Assembly: GCF_001038625.1 (NCBI RefSeq)
Contig: NZ_CP011803.1
Span: 5,518,001-5,582,000 of the forward strand
DNA length: 64,000 nucleotides
Direction of reading: 5' to 3'
Source: Clostridium carboxidivorans P7
GTDB lineage: Bacteria > Bacillota > Clostridia > Clostridiales > Clostridiaceae
Below the pieces are notes generated by a model that did not search any database, was not told the origin of the DNA, and worked only from the letters and a program-made list of their open reading frames with translations. Positions 62,692 to 64,000 of the stretch are shown here, piece by piece (the first letter of the stretch is position 1; each line of letters starts with the position of its first letter). The translations under genes and the position numbers were made by a program.

Positions 62692-63726
62692 ATGAAAATA
62701 GCAATTCGAGCAGATGGTGGCTCCAGCATAGGTATGGGACATATAATGAGAACTTTAGTTTTAGCAAATGAGTTAAAAGGGTATAAGAATAATGAAGTTT
62801 TCTATATATGCAGAATAGAAGAAAAATATTTTGAAAGCATTTCAAAAAAGTTAGAAATGGGTACAAATAGTAAATATATAAAGGGTATAGAAAAAGTATT
62901 AAATGAGGGATTTAAAGTTAAATTTGTAAGAGAAAATAATTTGATTCAAGATTTAAGAAACATTAATGCAGATATTTTGATTACAGATAGTTATGATGTA
63001 AATGAAGAATATTTTAATATTTTAAAATCTAGTTTTTCTAAAACATCTTATATTGATGATATGAATTTATATTATTTTAATGTGGATTTTTTGATAAATC
63101 AGAATTCAGATGCAGAAGATTTTAATTACAGGGTAAATAAAGATACTAAGCTGCTTTTGGGAACAAGATATTTATTACTTAGGGAAGAATTTATAAATGT
63201 TCCTAAGAAGTATATAAAGGAAAAGGTTTCTGATATAATGATTACTGTAGGTGGAGCAGATCCTTATAGGATAACAGAAAAATTAGTGTCTTATGTGAGA
63301 GCTTTACAATATAATTTTCATATAATAATAGGACCTTCTTTTGAAAGTGCTGATTTTACAGAGAGATTTAATGGATCCAATATAAATTTCTATTATAATG
63401 CGGATATGTCCAAAATAATGCAAAAATGTGATGTGGCAATATCAGCTTGTGGAAGTACTTTATATGAATTATCTGCTTGTGGTGTTCCAACTATAGGAAT
63501 AATCATAGCTGACAATCAGGAAGGAATTGCTAAAAAACTTGATAGAATGGGTATCATAAAAAATTTAGGTTGGTATGATAAGATAAATCAGGGTATGCTT
63601 GTAAATAGTATAAATGCTTTGGCAGATAATTATGAAACAAGAAGAATTATTAGTGAAAAGGAAAGAAATTTAGTAGATGGTAAAGGTGCTGAAAGAATCG
63701 CAAAAATTTTGATTGAGAATAGTTAA
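62692..63726 (+). CDS. pseG: UDP-sugar hydrolase of the PseG/SpsG family
   Basis: This 344-residue GT-B-like hydrolase removes UDP from UDP-2,4-diacetamido-2,4,6-trideoxy-altrose in pseudaminic acid synthesis. It has the N-terminal IRADGGSSIGMGHIMRTLVLANEL, ADILITDSYDVNEEYF, YIDDMNLYYFNVDFLINQN, MITVGGADPYRITEKLV and CDVAISACGSTLYELSACGVPTIGIIIADNQ. No NeuC-type epimerase, which legionaminic acid would need, is seen in the window, so the set leans toward pseudaminic acid. The aminotransferase (PseC) is not in the window. GGGAAGTGATGAG precedes ATG 62692. Confidence 0.85.
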   Translation: MKIAIRADGGSSIGMGHIMRTLVLANELKGYKNNEVFYICRIEEKYFESISKKLEMGTNSKYIKGIEKVLNEGFKVKFVRENNLIQDLRNINADILITDSYDVNEEYFNILKSSFSKTSYIDDMNLYYFNVDFLINQNSDAEDFNYRVNKDTKLLLGTRYLLLREEFINVPKKYIKEKVSDIMITVGGADPYRITEKLVSYVRALQYNFHIIIGPSFESADFTERFNGSNINFYYNADMSKIMQKCDVAISACGSTLYELSACGVPTIGIIIADNQEGIAKKLDRMGIIKNLGWYDKINQGMLVNSINALADNYETRRIISEKERNLVDGKGAERIAKILIENS

Positions 63727-63760
63727 AACTTTATTATATATGGGAAAAGGAGTAGAAAAT

Positions 63761-64000
63761 ATGAACATATTAGTAACTGGAGGAGCCGGTTTTATAGGAC
63801 GTTGGGTAGTAAAAAGATTATTGGAAGATGGGCATCAAATAGTGGCATTAGATAATTTGTCTAATGGAAGAATTGAAAATATAGAAGAATTTCAAGGAAA
63901 CAAGAATTTTAAATTTATAAAAGGCGATATAAAAGATGAAGCTGTATTGGATGAAATTTTTAGAGAAAAGTTTGATATAGTTTATCATTTAGCAGCATCC
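63761..64000 (+). CDS. NAD-dependent sugar epimerase/dehydratase, 3' end missing
   Basis: The first 80 residues of an extended SDR, cut by the window end. It starts MNILVTGGAGFIGRWVVKRLLEDGHQIVALDNLSNGRIENI, with the GxxGxxG dinucleotide motif and the aspartate that selects NAD, and ends in FDIVYHLAAS. Such proteins act as UDP-glucose 4-epimerases, dTDP-glucose 4,6-dehydratases or related enzymes. GGAAAAGGAG precedes ATG 63761. It continues the glycan operon. Confidence 0.85.
   Translation, partial: MNILVTGGAGFIGRWVVKRLLEDGHQIVALDNLSNGRIENIEEFQGNKNFKFIKGDIKDEAVLDEIFREKFDIVYHLAAS

Overview
The window looks like chromosome of a low-GC, anaerobic, motile Firmicute, most likely Clostridium sensu stricto. 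The evidence is AT-rich codon use, strong AGGAGG ribosome sites with frequent TTG starts, a homodimeric-type pyruvate:ferredoxin oxidoreductase, an iron-type alcohol dehydrogenase, and a Gram-positive chemotaxis set (CheC, CheD, FliY, FliW/CsrA). I could not fix the species.

Layout. 1-2733: the end of an iron-type alcohol dehydrogenase and a sigma-54 activator. 2877-7899: the parE-parC topoisomerase IV operon behind a clear promoter. 8004-11249: a glycerol operon (glpF-glpP-glpK) with an attenuator-like leader and a perfect cre site. 11278-24453: single housekeeping and accessory genes: an unusual chemoreceptor fused to a PhnD-like binding domain, a DJ-1 protein, a KimA-type permease, an M16 peptidase, a SagB-type nitroreductase, a copper chaperone, recJ, an orphan PAS kinase and murG. 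24673-30082: nifJ interrupted by one in-frame TGA, then an IS1182-type element lying exactly between two 34-bp copies of the nifJ terminator. 30086-32619: palindromic repeats around a Cys/His-rich DUF1292 gene, then a HAD phosphatase and a class IV aminotransferase. 32805-54056: the chemotaxis and late-flagellar block (fapA, cheW-cheD-cheB-cheR-cheA-cheC-cheY, cheW, fliM, fliY, flgM, flgN, flgK, flgL, fliW, csrA, flaG, fliS, fliD, fliT, fliC). 54086-64000: a flagellin glycosylation island (maf and genes of a pseudaminic/legionaminic-type nonulosonic acid pathway), cut by the window end.

How it works together. Sigma-28 (FliA/SigD)-type promoters, TAAA-N15-xxCGATAA, can be read directly in front of fapA, flgM, fliS, fliC (two in tandem) and, with one -35 mismatch, the nonulosonic acid genes. 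This suggests one late-flagellar regulon covering chemotaxis, filament and glycan. The flagellin leader has a hairpin with GGA in its loop plus a GGA in the Shine-Dalgarno, the arrangement expected for CsrA, and csrA and its antagonist fliW are encoded nearby.

Most notable: fliD (filament cap) is broken at an 11-G tract in a very AT-rich genome, where lengths 9 or 12 would restore the frame. This looks like a phase-variation switch captured OFF, or a sequencing error. flaG is also frameshifted, nifJ has a nonsense codon, and a methyltransferase-like gene in the glycan island is decayed. I saw no tRNA, rRNA, CRISPR array or prophage.
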